A DNA stretch of 64,000 nucleotides. Source: Saltatorellus ferox. Its GTDB lineage: Bacteria; Planctomycetota; UBA1135; GCA-002686595. A program made the translations under genes and the position numbers. Position 1 is the first letter of the stretch, and each line of letters starts with the position of its first letter. The stretch is from contig CP036434.1 in assembly GCA_007751475.1 (NCBI GenBank), positions 6,391,524 through 6,455,523 of the forward strand. The letters are read 5' to 3'. Under the pieces are notes generated by a model. That model was not told where the DNA came from. It searched no databases and saw only the letters and a program-made list of their open reading frames with translations. Shown in pieces: positions 7,649 to 16,411 of this stretch.

Positions 7649-9331
7649 TCATTCGCGAACATAGCTCCGCAACGTGCCGAACTGGTGCACCGCTCTCTGG
7701 ATGAAACCGGCTGGCAAGTGACTCGGGACGATTCGACCCGCGAGCTCCGCAGCCTCGAACCGGTCGCCCAGTATGCGATTCACTTCGCTCTCCATGAGCA
7801 CGAGGTGGACGCGTCGAGCCGACGGAGCCTCGTCCGATAGGAAACCCAGCGCGCGGTCCACCACCGCCTCCGCCTCGCGGGCGAGCGCCGGCCGATCCTC
7901 CAGCAAGAGGCGATCATCCTGGCCTCCCAGGTGCTCCGCCGTGGATGCGGGGAAGGACTCGACGCGCAAAGCCATGCCTCGCAGGTGCAGGAGATGAACG
8001 AGGGGGGCGCGAGCGAGCGACGTGCAGATCAAGAGATCTCCTGGACGCGCGCGGTCCATGAGCGACTCGAACACTGCGGCCTCCGTGCCGAGGGCGGAAC
8101 CCTTCGCGGAAGCGCGGCGCGCCAGGTCGGCCTCGTCGACGGGCCGCAGGTACAGACCGGCGCCGAGCGTGATGAGCGCCGCCGCGATGGCGAGCACCCC
8201 GCCGCCCTTTCCCCTGGGACAGACCGACTCGAACCCTGCCCCCACGAGCAGCATGAGCGGCGCCAGCATCATCTGGTCGACGCGGCCCGGCACGAAGTGC
8301 GGCGTCAGCCAGACCGAGAGCGCGATGGAAGTCAGGACCGGAAGCGCGAACGCGATCGTCACCGGAAACCGAACGGCGGAGCGAGCGCGGCGCCCCTCCA
8401 CCCGTGCGCCGATCCCCGACAGAAGCAGCACAGCGCCCGCGATGACCTGAAGCCAGCGAACCGGCGGGACCTTGGTAGCGGCGAAGTACTGTCCGAAGGG
8501 GCTGATGGAGTCGAGGCTCCGGAGCAGCGCCTTCAACGGTCCGGTGGTCGCCCAGACGTCGGCGTACCAGGAGTAGGTGTCGACGCCCCGGAGCTGTCCG
8601 AGGAACACGGGCAGCCAGGGCGCGTAGAGCGCGAGCGTCAGAAGACCTGCCGCCGCGAACGCTGCGAGCCCCCGCGCAGGTCGCGCCGAGGCGAGGACGA
8701 TGCAGGCGTGTGCGGGGACCAGATGAAAGGCGAAGTTGTGGGTCAAGAGGGCGGCCGCCAGCGCCAGAGCGTAGAAAGCCCAGGCACGGACCTCTTCGGA
8801 TCGACCATGGGGTGGTGGCGTCGCCGTGACGCTCAACGCCCGCACGAGTCGCCATGTCGCGAGGAGCGCCAGCCATCCGAGCCACGAGTACATCCGCGCC
8901 TCCTGCGAATGGAAGATCTGGCTCGGCGAGACCGCCACGAGCCAGGCCGCCACGAAACCAGCCCGCTGCGAGAAGAAGGAGCGCCCCACGTGGAACGTCA
9001 GCGCGACGAGGGCTACCCCGGCGAGCACGCTCGGAAGCCGGAGCACCCAGGCGCTCTCCCCGAACCACGCCATCCACCCGTGCAAGAAGAAGTAGTAGAG
9101 CGGAGGACTCGCGTCCTGTTGCAGGCGCTGAACGATTCCCCCGAGCGGCTCGCGCGCGATGGCCCACGTGTTCGCCTCGTCGAGCCAGAGCGCGTCCTGT
9201 CCGAGGCCCAGGAGCCTCAACCCCAGCGCCACGGCCAGCAGCCCCCCGATTGCCGCACGGGAGATCCGATCACTCCCCGTCCCAGGAGAGTGCCCACGAA
9301 GCGGCGATCGGGCGTCTCGATTTGCGTGCAC
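7649..9331 (-). CDS. GT39-type polytopic membrane glycosyltransferase
   Basis: Integral membrane protein of 560 residues with about ten hydrophobic segments. The early luminal loop carries ALWLDEANTW, the acidic motif expected in PMT/ArnT-like glycosyltransferases that use polyprenyl-phosphate sugars. DASPPLYYFFLHGWMAWFG and SQIFHSQEARMYSWLG follow as in the PMT_2 group. The C-terminal third (after about 400) is soluble. It is divergent from the FAD oxidoreductase gene, with about 60 bases between the starts, and opens the glycoconjugate-like cluster. Sugar and acceptor are unknown. Confidence 0.85.
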   Translation of the reverse strand: MHANRDARSPLRGHSPGTGSDRISRAAIGGLLAVALGLRLLGLGQDALWLDEANTWAIAREPLGGIVQRLQQDASPPLYYFFLHGWMAWFGESAWVLRLPSVLAGVALVALTFHVGRSFFSQRAGFVAAWLVAVSPSQIFHSQEARMYSWLGWLALLATWRLVRALSVTATPPPHGRSEEVRAWAFYALALAAALLTHNFAFHLVPAHACIVLASARPARGLAAFAAAGLLTLALYAPWLPVFLGQLRGVDTYSWYADVWATTGPLKALLRSLDSISPFGQYFAATKVPPVRWLQVIAGAVLLLSGIGARVEGRRARSAVRFPVTIAFALPVLTSIALSVWLTPHFVPGRVDQMMLAPLMLLVGAGFESVCPRGKGGGVLAIAAALITLGAGLYLRPVDEADLARRASAKGSALGTEAAVFESLMDRARPGDLLICTSLARAPLVHLLHLRGMALRVESFPASTAEHLGGQDDRLLLEDRPALAREAEAVVDRALGFLSDEAPSARRVHLVLMESEVNRILGDRFEAAELAGRIVPSHLPAGFIQRAVHQFGTLRSYVRE

Positions 9332-9390
9332 GATTCAGATCGTGCCATTTTCGCCGTGGTGCCGCAGCTGCGTGATAGCCTGCCTGACCC

Positions 9391-10725
9391 ATGCTCGCCA
9401 TTTTGGGAGGAGGTATTGCCGGCCTCGCGGCTGCTGCGGAAGCAGACCGCCTGGGGCTTTCGTATCAGCTCTTCGAGGCGACCTCGGAGTTCGGCGGCAA
9501 CGCGCGAACGTTCGAAGTCGACGGATTTCGCTTCGATGCAGGGGCGCACCGGCTGCACGACCGGAATTCCGCGGTCACGACCCGCGTGAACGAGTGGCTG
9601 GAAGGCGACATGGCCGAGGTCCATGCGCCGAGCCGCATTCGGCACGGCGACACCTACCTCGACTTCCCGCTGACCCCGGGCAACCTTCTGCGCAGGCTCA
9701 AGCCGGGCGAAGGCGCGCGGGCTCTGGCGAGCTATGCCCTGGCACGCATCGCCAACCGACGCAAGGCGCGCAACTTCCAGGAGCTCTGCTACTCACGCTT
9801 CGGCCGCGCTCTCGCGGATCCCTTCTTGATCCGCTACTCGGAGAAACTCTGGGGGGCGCCTGCCTCTGAGCTTTCGACCGAGATCGCGGGCCGACGGCTC
9901 GACGCGCTCAGCCTGCGTTCGCTTTTTGTACAGCGCGCAGAGCCCGCCCATCTGGAGGGATCGTTCTTCTACCCCACCCGTGGCATCGGTGCGATCGCTG
10001 AAGCCCTCGCGAAGGGCTGCTCCCCCGGATCCTTGCATACCGGCCACGCCATCACCGCGATGGAGCATGACGGACGCAGGGTGCGGGAGATCGTCCTCAA
10101 CGGCCAGACGCGCGTGCCTGTGCATCACGTGATCTCGACGCTGCCCCTCGCGCAGCAGTCGCGCTTGATGCGCCCCGCCCCGAAGGCTCGGTTGATGGAC
10201 GCCGCCGCGGGGCTCCTGTACCGGCACGTGATCGTCGTAGCCGTCTTCCTGAAGAGATCACAGAAATCACGCTACGCGTCGACCTACTACCCGGACGCGG
10301 ACGTTCCGTTCACGCGGGTGCACGAGCCGAACGCGCGCAGCGCGGCCATGTCCCCGGAGGGTTGCACGTCGTTGGTGGCCGAACTCGTGCGCTTCGAGAC
10401 CGACGCGGACTGGACGCGATCGGACGCGGACCTGGTCGCCGAGGTGACGCGGGCTCTGGCGCGAACCGGCGCACTCGAGCCCGACGAGATCGTCGGGCAC
10501 GCAGTGCGAAGGCTACGCAACGCCTACCCGGTCCTGCGAACGGAGGACGTGCTGCACGCCCACTCCCTGCGCGAATCCCAGACGCGCCTCTCGAACCTGG
10601 AACTCGTAGGGCGGGCGGCGACGTTCCGCTATCTCCATATCCACGACCTGATCGGTAGCGCCCTCGCGTCCGTTCAGCGCATCGCAGGAGAAGATCGCGA
10701 GCAGTTCCTCGAGGTGGCCAGTTGA
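9391..10725 (+). CDS. FAD-dependent amine-oxidase-like oxidoreductase
   Basis: Flavoprotein of 444 residues. The Rossmann nucleotide-binding motif GGGIAGL is at 6-12, followed by the FAD ribose acidic residue region YQLFEATSEFGGNA and FRFDAGAHRLHD. These features resemble protoporphyrinogen-oxidase, phytoene-desaturase and UDP-galactopyranose-mutase-like proteins found in surface polysaccharide clusters. A C-terminal FAD-contact region is present near VGRAATFRYLHIHDLIGSA. The next gene overlaps its stop by 4 bases (TTGA), so it heads a + strand operon running to 14291. The exact reaction is not identifiable. Confidence 0.83.
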   Translation: MLAILGGGIAGLAAAAEADRLGLSYQLFEATSEFGGNARTFEVDGFRFDAGAHRLHDRNSAVTTRVNEWLEGDMAEVHAPSRIRHGDTYLDFPLTPGNLLRRLKPGEGARALASYALARIANRRKARNFQELCYSRFGRALADPFLIRYSEKLWGAPASELSTEIAGRRLDALSLRSLFVQRAEPAHLEGSFFYPTRGIGAIAEALAKGCSPGSLHTGHAITAMEHDGRRVREIVLNGQTRVPVHHVISTLPLAQQSRLMRPAPKARLMDAAAGLLYRHVIVVAVFLKRSQKSRYASTYYPDADVPFTRVHEPNARSAAMSPEGCTSLVAELVRFETDADWTRSDADLVAEVTRALARTGALEPDEIVGHAVRRLRNAYPVLRTEDVLHAHSLRESQTRLSNLELVGRAATFRYLHIHDLIGSALASVQRIAGEDREQFLEVAS

Positions 10726-11792
10726 ATCGCCCTTCCACGCGAACGGCGGGCGGCGCGGTCGGTGCCCTGGAGGCGGAGATCGCCCTGCTGCCGCGGCCTC
10801 TCCTGATCCTGAGCACCGCGGTCGGGCGCGGCATGTACTCGATCGGCGAGGCTCTGCACGAGCGCGCGGAAGGCGAGGTCGAGCATCGGGCGGTCGAGGA
10901 CTTTCTGCCGCCCTCCGCGATGCGCGAGGACGTGGAACGCTATCGCGCGATCTCGTCGCGCTTCCCGCTTCTCCTGCACCTTCCTTATCGCGTCCCGCTG
11001 ATCTATCAGCGCAAGCTGCTGCGCGAGCGGCACCTCCGAACGACCGACCTGACCGCGCTGTCTGCGCACCTCGAAACGGGAGGCTTCGGCTCGGTCCTGG
11101 CCGTCAGCCATCGACCGACGTTCTGGGCGGCTCTCGCCAAGGAACGGGCGGGCCTCGACGTGTCCATCGTAGGGCTCTCGGGCGAGTACGGCTCGAGCCT
11201 CGGATGGCGCTACGTTCCCTGGTCCAGCATCCAGCGCTTCCTGACGCCGGTTCCCGCGTCAGAGCTGCGCTTCGCGGTCCCCGCCCCTACGACGGTCCAG
11301 CTCGTGCCCTTGCCCGCCCGCGCCGAGTACGAGGCGCTCGCCTCCGAGCCCGGCGATCCGAACGCGGCGCTCGTCGTCTGCGGGCTCTGGGGCCAGGGCC
11401 GTATCGACCGAATCCTGAAGGAGCTGCGCGGGATTTCACCGGAGCTGACGTTCCACGCGGTGTGCGGCGAGAACGACGCCCTGCGACGCACGATCGAGTC
11501 CGCGTGCGACCCGCGCGTCCGAGCTTACGGCGTGGTGCCGTCGCTCGCCCCCATCCTCCGCGAGTGCGCGAGCGTGATCACGAAGCCCGGCATCGCCACG
11601 GTCCTGGAGACCCACGCCGCGCGTCGCGCCATGTTCCTGATCCCCGGCATGCCCGTCGCCGAGGACAACAACCTGCGCTTCGCGCTGCACCACATGGGCG
11701 CGCTGCGATACTCCCGCGATGCCTTCCGCGGCTGGCTCGAAGCCGCCGAGTTCCCCCCGGAGGACACCGCATGCCGCGCCTCCGTCCGCTGA
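10722..11792 (+). CDS. GT28-like glycosyltransferase
   Basis: Glycosyltransferase of 356 residues resembling the MurG/MGDG-synthase (GT28, GT-B) group. The N-terminal strand LLILSTAVGRGMYSIGEAL matches the first strand and glycine loop of diacylglycerol glycosyltransferases. The C-terminal half has ALVVCGLWGQGRIDRILKEL and TKPGIATVLE, the donor-binding region. The TTG start at 10722 overlaps the upstream stop and allows coupled translation; there is no nearby ATG. The next gene starts 22 bases inside its 3' end. The likely acceptor is a lipid or lipid-linked glycan (inference). Confidence 0.78.
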   Translation: MNRPSTRTAGGAVGALEAEIALLPRPLLILSTAVGRGMYSIGEALHERAEGEVEHRAVEDFLPPSAMREDVERYRAISSRFPLLLHLPYRVPLIYQRKLLRERHLRTTDLTALSAHLETGGFGSVLAVSHRPTFWAALAKERAGLDVSIVGLSGEYGSSLGWRYVPWSSIQRFLTPVPASELRFAVPAPTTVQLVPLPARAEYEALASEPGDPNAALVVCGLWGQGRIDRILKELRGISPELTFHAVCGENDALRRTIESACDPRVRAYGVVPSLAPILRECASVITKPGIATVLETHAARRAMFLIPGMPVAEDNNLRFALHHMGALRYSRDAFRGWLEAAEFPPEDTACRASVR

Positions 11793-12928
11793 TCCGACAC
11801 GCGCGGAAGCACCCGCGCTACTTCGCCCACCTGGCGCTCAAGAAGGTCCAGTTCGCGGCCCGCTATCGCTGGATCCGCGAGCACGGCGCCAGCGATCGAG
11901 CGCGCCCGGATCCGCTGGTGGTCAAGCTGATGCTGAACTGGCGCTGCAACCTGCGCTGCCCCATGTGCATGCTCTGGGGCGACGTGGGCTGGGTGAAAAG
12001 CGTCCAGGAGAACCACGACGCCGACCTGCCCTGGGAGGTCGTCTCGAAGATCTTCGGGCGCGGTTTGCCTCGCAACGCTTCGTTCATTCTTTCGGGCGGC
12101 GAGCCACTCATGTACCCGCACTTCGGCCGCCTCATGGGCGAGCTCAAGCGGCATCGGCACTTCGCGGTCACCTGCACGAACGGCCTGCTCCTCGATCGCT
12201 TCGCCGAAGAGATGGACGGCAACCCCTACCCCACGTTCCTGATCTCCCTGGACGGTCACGAACAGGCCAACGACGCGCTACGCGGCAAGGGCGTCTACCG
12301 CCGCGTGATGGCGAACATCGAGACGCTCCAGAGGCTCAAGCGCCCGCCCTTCATCGCGATCCAGTTCACGGTCATGCCGGAGAACGTCGCGTCGATCACG
12401 TCGTTCTGCGAGGAGATGGTCGCGCTGGGCGTCGACTGGATCCTCCTGAACCCTGGCTGGTTCATCTCGCCGAAGCAGGCCGACGCGTACGAACACTTCA
12501 TGCGCGACCGGTTCGGCGTGGAGGCCAAGACCGATCGCGGCTACGTGCGCGAGTACGACTACGACAAGGAGGAGTTCGAGGCGCAGCTGCGCGCGGTCCG
12601 CGAGCGGCGCTGGCCGATCCAGATCGGCTCGCACCTGCACGAGCCGGAGTGGGTCACCGATTTCATCGACGAGCCGGACAAGATCCTCGGGGACAGACTC
12701 TGCTACAAGCAGTGGCTCCGGCTCGACGTCCTCCCTGACGGCAAGGTGCCGCCCTGCGTGCAGTTCCCGGACTACAGCGTGGGCGACCTCCGCACCGAGA
12801 GCGTGGACGAGGTCTGGCAGGGCGAGGCGAACCGTCGCTTCCAGAAGGTCATCACCGAGGAGAGCCTTCCCGTGTGCGCGAAGTGCGACAACCTCTATCT
12901 CTACGGGCCGCGCAGAGCCCAGGGATAG
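11771..12928 (+). CDS. Radical SAM protein with C-terminal Cys motifs (SPASM-like)
   Basis: Radical S-adenosylmethionine enzyme of 385 residues. The canonical CxxxCxxC for the 4Fe-4S cluster is Cys59, Cys63 and Cys66 (CNLRCPMC). FILSGGEPLMYPHF supplies the GGE SAM-binding motif. The C-terminal region has further cysteines (LCYKQW, PPCVQFPDYSVGDLR, CAKCDNLY) typical of SPASM/twitch auxiliary cluster domains. The ATG at 11771 was chosen because the longer frame lacks family sequence and overlaps the previous gene. It overlaps that gene by 22 bases and is followed after 13 bases by the CapK-like gene. Possible roles include sugar, lipid or peptide modification; the substrate is unknown. Confidence 0.87.
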   Translation: MPRLRPLIRHARKHPRYFAHLALKKVQFAARYRWIREHGASDRARPDPLVVKLMLNWRCNLRCPMCMLWGDVGWVKSVQENHDADLPWEVVSKIFGRGLPRNASFILSGGEPLMYPHFGRLMGELKRHRHFAVTCTNGLLLDRFAEEMDGNPYPTFLISLDGHEQANDALRGKGVYRRVMANIETLQRLKRPPFIAIQFTVMPENVASITSFCEEMVALGVDWILLNPGWFISPKQADAYEHFMRDRFGVEAKTDRGYVREYDYDKEEFEAQLRAVRERRWPIQIGSHLHEPEWVTDFIDEPDKILGDRLCYKQWLRLDVLPDGKVPPCVQFPDYSVGDLRTESVDEVWQGEANRRFQKVITEESLPVCAKCDNLYLYGPRRAQG

Positions 12929-12941
12929 CCCCGGGAAGCCG

Positions 12942-14291
12942 ATGCCGATCCACTTCCAGCTGGCCGACTACGCGGCGCCCGGCGCGCTCTTATCCATCGA
13001 TCGGGCGATGGCGCGGCTGGAGCGTGCGGACCCGGTGGAGATGCGGGCGTACCAGGCGGGGCGGCTGCGGGAGGTCCTCGGACGGGCCCAGGCCGCCTCC
13101 GCCCACTGGCGGCGCGTCTTCGAGGAGGCGAACTTCGATCCCAGGGGCCTGGAAGATCCCGCGCACCTGCGCTCGCTGCCGATCCTGACGAAGGACGAGC
13201 TCCGGCGAGCCGGCGATGAGATGCTCGACCCGAACGCGCGCGACCTGCGCTGGGCCTCCACGAGCGGGACCTCGGGCCAGCCCGTGCGCGTCGCCATGGA
13301 CCGGCGTGCCCGGGCCCTGGAGTTCTGCTATTACCGGCGGGCGTGGAGCTGGGGCGGCTATCGCCTGGGCGCGGCGTTTGCCGAACTGGGCAGCTACCAT
13401 TTCCTGCGAGCCGGCGGCGAGCCTGAGCGGCTGGTGGAGTGGCAGCCCTTCCTGCGGCGCCTGCTCGTCAACTCGTCGCGAGTGGCGCCGGAGCGGATGC
13501 CGGAGATTCGGCAGGCGCTCCTGCGACACCGTCCCCGGTTCATCAAGGGCCTCCCCACGGCGCTGCAGCACCTCGTGCGCTGCGGCGAGATCAGCGGCGT
13601 CGGCGTGCCTTCGATGCGTGCTGCGTTCTCTGGCGGCGAGATCGTCACGTCTCGGGCGCGGGGTCGGATCGAAGTCGGCTTTGCCTGTCCGCTGCTGGAC
13701 TCCTACGGCCACATGGAGAGAACCGTCGCGGCCAGCCAGTGCACGGAAGGGCGCTACCACGTGCATGGCGCCTACGGAGTCTTCGAGACGACCGACTTCG
13801 AGCGGCGCGCGGACGGCACGCTGATCGCGAACGTGTACGGCACGGGACTGCACAACCTGGCCCAGCCGCTCGTGCGCTACGAGACGGAGGATCGCGTCGT
13901 GCTCGACGCACAGAACACCCGGTGCCCCTGCGGGCGAACCCTCCGCACGCTGCGCTCCATCGAGGGCCGTTGCAGCCATGTCATCACGGCACCCGACGGC
14001 CGAAGCCTTCCCGGACTCCCGATGGTCTTCGATGACATCGACGGGATCGAGGTGCTGCAGCTCGTTCAGGTCGCCCCCGATGCCGTGGTCCTCCACGTCG
14101 TGCCGGGAGCCCGCTGGAGCAGCGCGGCCCTCGGGGAGCTCGAGAACGCGGCGGCGCGCGGCCTCGGCTCGAACATGCGCTTCGAGGTGCGGGTCGTCGA
14201 ACCCGATGGACTGCTTCGCAGGGCTACCGGCAAGGTGCTCCCCGTTTCCGCCCTCGACGGCCTCACCGATCAAGATTCGTCGAGTTCGTAG
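12942..14291 (+). CDS. CapK/PaaK-like adenylate-forming enzyme
   Basis: AMP-binding protein of 449 residues similar to phenylacetate-CoA ligase and CapK of capsule clusters. The P-loop TSGTSGQP is at 107-114. The A-motif region reads DSYGHMERTVAASQC, and the Cys-rich TRCPCGR near 325 matches the metal site of PaaK-like proteins. The C-terminal lid domain ends in GKVLPVS. It probably activates a carboxylic acid as acyl-adenylate, for transfer to a sugar, amine or CoA. It is last in the + strand operon; its end overlaps by 22 bases the convergent radical SAM gene that ends at 14270. Confidence 0.85.
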   Translation: MPIHFQLADYAAPGALLSIDRAMARLERADPVEMRAYQAGRLREVLGRAQAASAHWRRVFEEANFDPRGLEDPAHLRSLPILTKDELRRAGDEMLDPNARDLRWASTSGTSGQPVRVAMDRRARALEFCYYRRAWSWGGYRLGAAFAELGSYHFLRAGGEPERLVEWQPFLRRLLVNSSRVAPERMPEIRQALLRHRPRFIKGLPTALQHLVRCGEISGVGVPSMRAAFSGGEIVTSRARGRIEVGFACPLLDSYGHMERTVAASQCTEGRYHVHGAYGVFETTDFERRADGTLIANVYGTGLHNLAQPLVRYETEDRVVLDAQNTRCPCGRTLRTLRSIEGRCSHVITAPDGRSLPGLPMVFDDIDGIEVLQLVQVAPDAVVLHVVPGARWSSAALGELENAAARGLGSNMRFEVRVVEPDGLLRRATGKVLPVSALDGLTDQDSSSS

Positions 14292-15454
14292 AGTTCACAG
14301 CAGCGCGAGCAGTAGGGAAACAGTCCGTCCTTCAGGAGCGACGCTCGGAACCGGCGCATCCCGGCGCTGTTCCAGATCTCGTCGAAGGGCTTCTCCGCCA
14401 CGTTCCCGAGCCCGTAGTCGTGGAAGCCCTGGCAGACGATCATCTCGCCGTCGGGCTGGATGACCGCGCGGGCCCACGGGTTGTGGCAGTGCGCTTCCCC
14501 GAAGACGACGTCGGGCGCGAAGTAGTGCAGCCGCGGATCCCAGCCCTTGACCGACAGCCGCGGCCGGCGCCCGAACTCGAAGCTCCACTTGCGCGAGCGC
14601 AGCTCTGCCTCCTGGGCTCGCAGGACCTCCGGGTCGACGTTCCCCACGTGGATCATGAAGCCCGTACCGAAGTGCGGTCGCAGGCCGAACGAGGACTGGA
14701 AGCGCTCGTCGGTCTCGCGCTGCATCTCCTCCGTGGAGTAGATCTGGTGCTGGAGCTTGAAGTGATCGACGCCGAGTTCGTGCGCGATCTCCGCGGTCGC
14801 GACGAGGTGCTCCTGGTTGTGACGGGTGACGGTGCAGCAGATCTCGATCAGCGGAAACGGCGTGCGCCCGCGCCGACGAGCCTCCATCAGGTTTCGGATC
14901 CCCGCCACGGTTCGGGCGTAGCTGTCCTTGCCGATGCGGATGGCGTCGTTGATCTCCTCGGGGCCGTCGAGGCTCGCGACGATGTAGTCGAGGCCGCCGG
15001 CGACGATGCGATCCGCCAGCTCGGGCGTGATCTGCGTCATGTTGGTGTTCACCGAGGTGAGCAGGCCGCGGCGGCTGGCCGCGCCGATCAGCTCGGGCAT
15101 GTCGGGCCGCAGGAAGGGCTCACCCCCGAAGAAGTAGAGATAGGGCCGCCAGCGCTCGAGCTGATCGAAGAGCGCCTCCCACTGCGTGAGGCTGAGCTGA
15201 CGCGCGATCACCTCCTTCGGGAGGTCCTTGAACGCGCCGTTCTCGCCCCATTCCCAGCACTGGACGCAGCGCAGGTTGCAGGCGTAGTTGACGTTGATCG
15301 TCACCAGGGGCGGCAGCGCGGCGGCATGGTCCGGGCGGGCCAGCCGACGGGCGGACTGGATCTTGGTCGTCCAGAACAGACGGGCGAGCCCGCGCAGCTT
15401 GTGGCGCTCGTGAAGGCCGTAGTGGGCGAGACGGCGCGCCTGGGAGCTCGCCAT
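14270..15454 (-). CDS. Second radical SAM protein
   Basis: Radical SAM enzyme of 394 residues with Cys59, Cys63 and Cys66 (CNLRCVQC), the same positions as in the convergent radical SAM protein starting at 11771. LYFFGGEPFLRPDMPEL provides the GGE motif. Late cysteines (AHCHNPWAR, MIVCQGFHDYGLGN, YCSRCCEL) indicate an auxiliary cluster domain. ATG 15454 overlaps the upstream dehydrogenase stop as TGATG, so the two are translationally coupled. The parallel architecture suggests an ancient paralogue pair acting on related substrates (inference). Confidence 0.86.
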   Translation of the reverse strand: MASSQARRLAHYGLHERHKLRGLARLFWTTKIQSARRLARPDHAAALPPLVTINVNYACNLRCVQCWEWGENGAFKDLPKEVIARQLSLTQWEALFDQLERWRPYLYFFGGEPFLRPDMPELIGAASRRGLLTSVNTNMTQITPELADRIVAGGLDYIVASLDGPEEINDAIRIGKDSYARTVAGIRNLMEARRRGRTPFPLIEICCTVTRHNQEHLVATAEIAHELGVDHFKLQHQIYSTEEMQRETDERFQSSFGLRPHFGTGFMIHVGNVDPEVLRAQEAELRSRKWSFEFGRRPRLSVKGWDPRLHYFAPDVVFGEAHCHNPWARAVIQPDGEMIVCQGFHDYGLGNVAEKPFDEIWNSAGMRRFRASLLKDGLFPYCSRCCELYELDES

Positions 15455-16296
15455 CAGAGATCGCCGCCGCGGCGGCGCAGGACGGCGCGGTCCAGCAGGC
15501 CATCGGGGAGGAGGCGACGCGCGATCTCGTAAACGCGCGCCGGTCCCGGCACGACGCGGCGGGCGGAGCGGCGCTTGCCGGTGAGGTAGTCGAGGACGGC
15601 GTCGGCGACGAGCGCGTTGCGGGACGCGGGGATGGTGCTCAGCTCTTCCTCGAACTGGCGGAGGGCCGCGCGGCAGCGGTCGGCGTGGCGCGACGTCCGC
15701 GAGCGGCTGACGCCCTCGAAGTGCGCGGTGGTGCGGGCGTAGCAGCCGGTGTTGAAAATGCCGGGCTCCACGAGGTGCAGCCCCACGCCGCTGCCCCGGA
15801 TCTCGCGGCGAAGGGAATCCACCAGGGCCTCGAGCGCGGCCTTGGAGGCGCTGTAGCTCCCGAGGTAGGGAACGGGCACGCGGGCGCACACGGACGAGAT
15901 GAAAACGATTCGCCCCTCCCCCCGGGACAGGAACGAGGGCAGCAGGCGGTTGGTGAGCTCCATCGTCCCGAAGACGTTCGTCTCGAACTGCTCGCGCAGC
16001 TCGTCGCGGGTCACGTCCTCGATGGCGCCGAGCTGACTGTAGCCGGCGTTGTTCACCAGCCCATCGAGACGGCCGCCCGTGCGCGCCAGCACCTCTTCGG
16101 CGGCCGACTCGATGGAGCTGGTGGAGAGGAGCTCCAGCTGGATGGGCTCCAGTCCGGCTTCTTCGATGCGGGCGAGGTCGGCGTCAGTGCGCGCAGTGCC
16201 CAAAACTCGCCAGCCGAGGTCGCGGGCTCGATGGGCCGTCGCCAGCCCCAGGCCGGACGAACAGCCTGTGACAAGAAGGGTCGACGACCAAGACAT
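15454..16296 (-). CDS. Short-chain dehydrogenase/reductase
   Basis: NAD(P)-dependent SDR of 280 residues. The nucleotide motif TGCSSGLG is at 10-17, NNAG at 82-85, the catalytic Ser lies in FISSV near 134-135, and YSASK gives Tyr148 and Lys152. Length and the C-terminal extension fit classical SDRs. It precedes and is coupled to the radical SAM gene, so the pair likely acts in the same pathway as the + strand operon. The substrate is not identifiable. Confidence 0.9.
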   Translation of the reverse strand: MSWSSTLLVTGCSSGLGLATAHRARDLGWRVLGTARTDADLARIEEAGLEPIQLELLSTSSIESAAEEVLARTGGRLDGLVNNAGYSQLGAIEDVTRDELREQFETNVFGTMELTNRLLPSFLSRGEGRIVFISSVCARVPVPYLGSYSASKAALEALVDSLRREIRGSGVGLHLVEPGIFNTGCYARTTAHFEGVSRSRTSRHADRCRAALRQFEEELSTIPASRNALVADAVLDYLTGKRRSARRVVPGPARVYEIARRLLPDGLLDRAVLRRRGGDL

Positions 16297-16411
16297 ACGA
16301 GAAGTGTAGCCGCTGCCTCCCCGCCGCGCGGAGCTCCCATCCTGGGGGGAGAAACGTGGCGGATTTCGGTCTGGCTCGGTACCGCCACGGTACCGCCACT
16401 AAACTGCTCGG

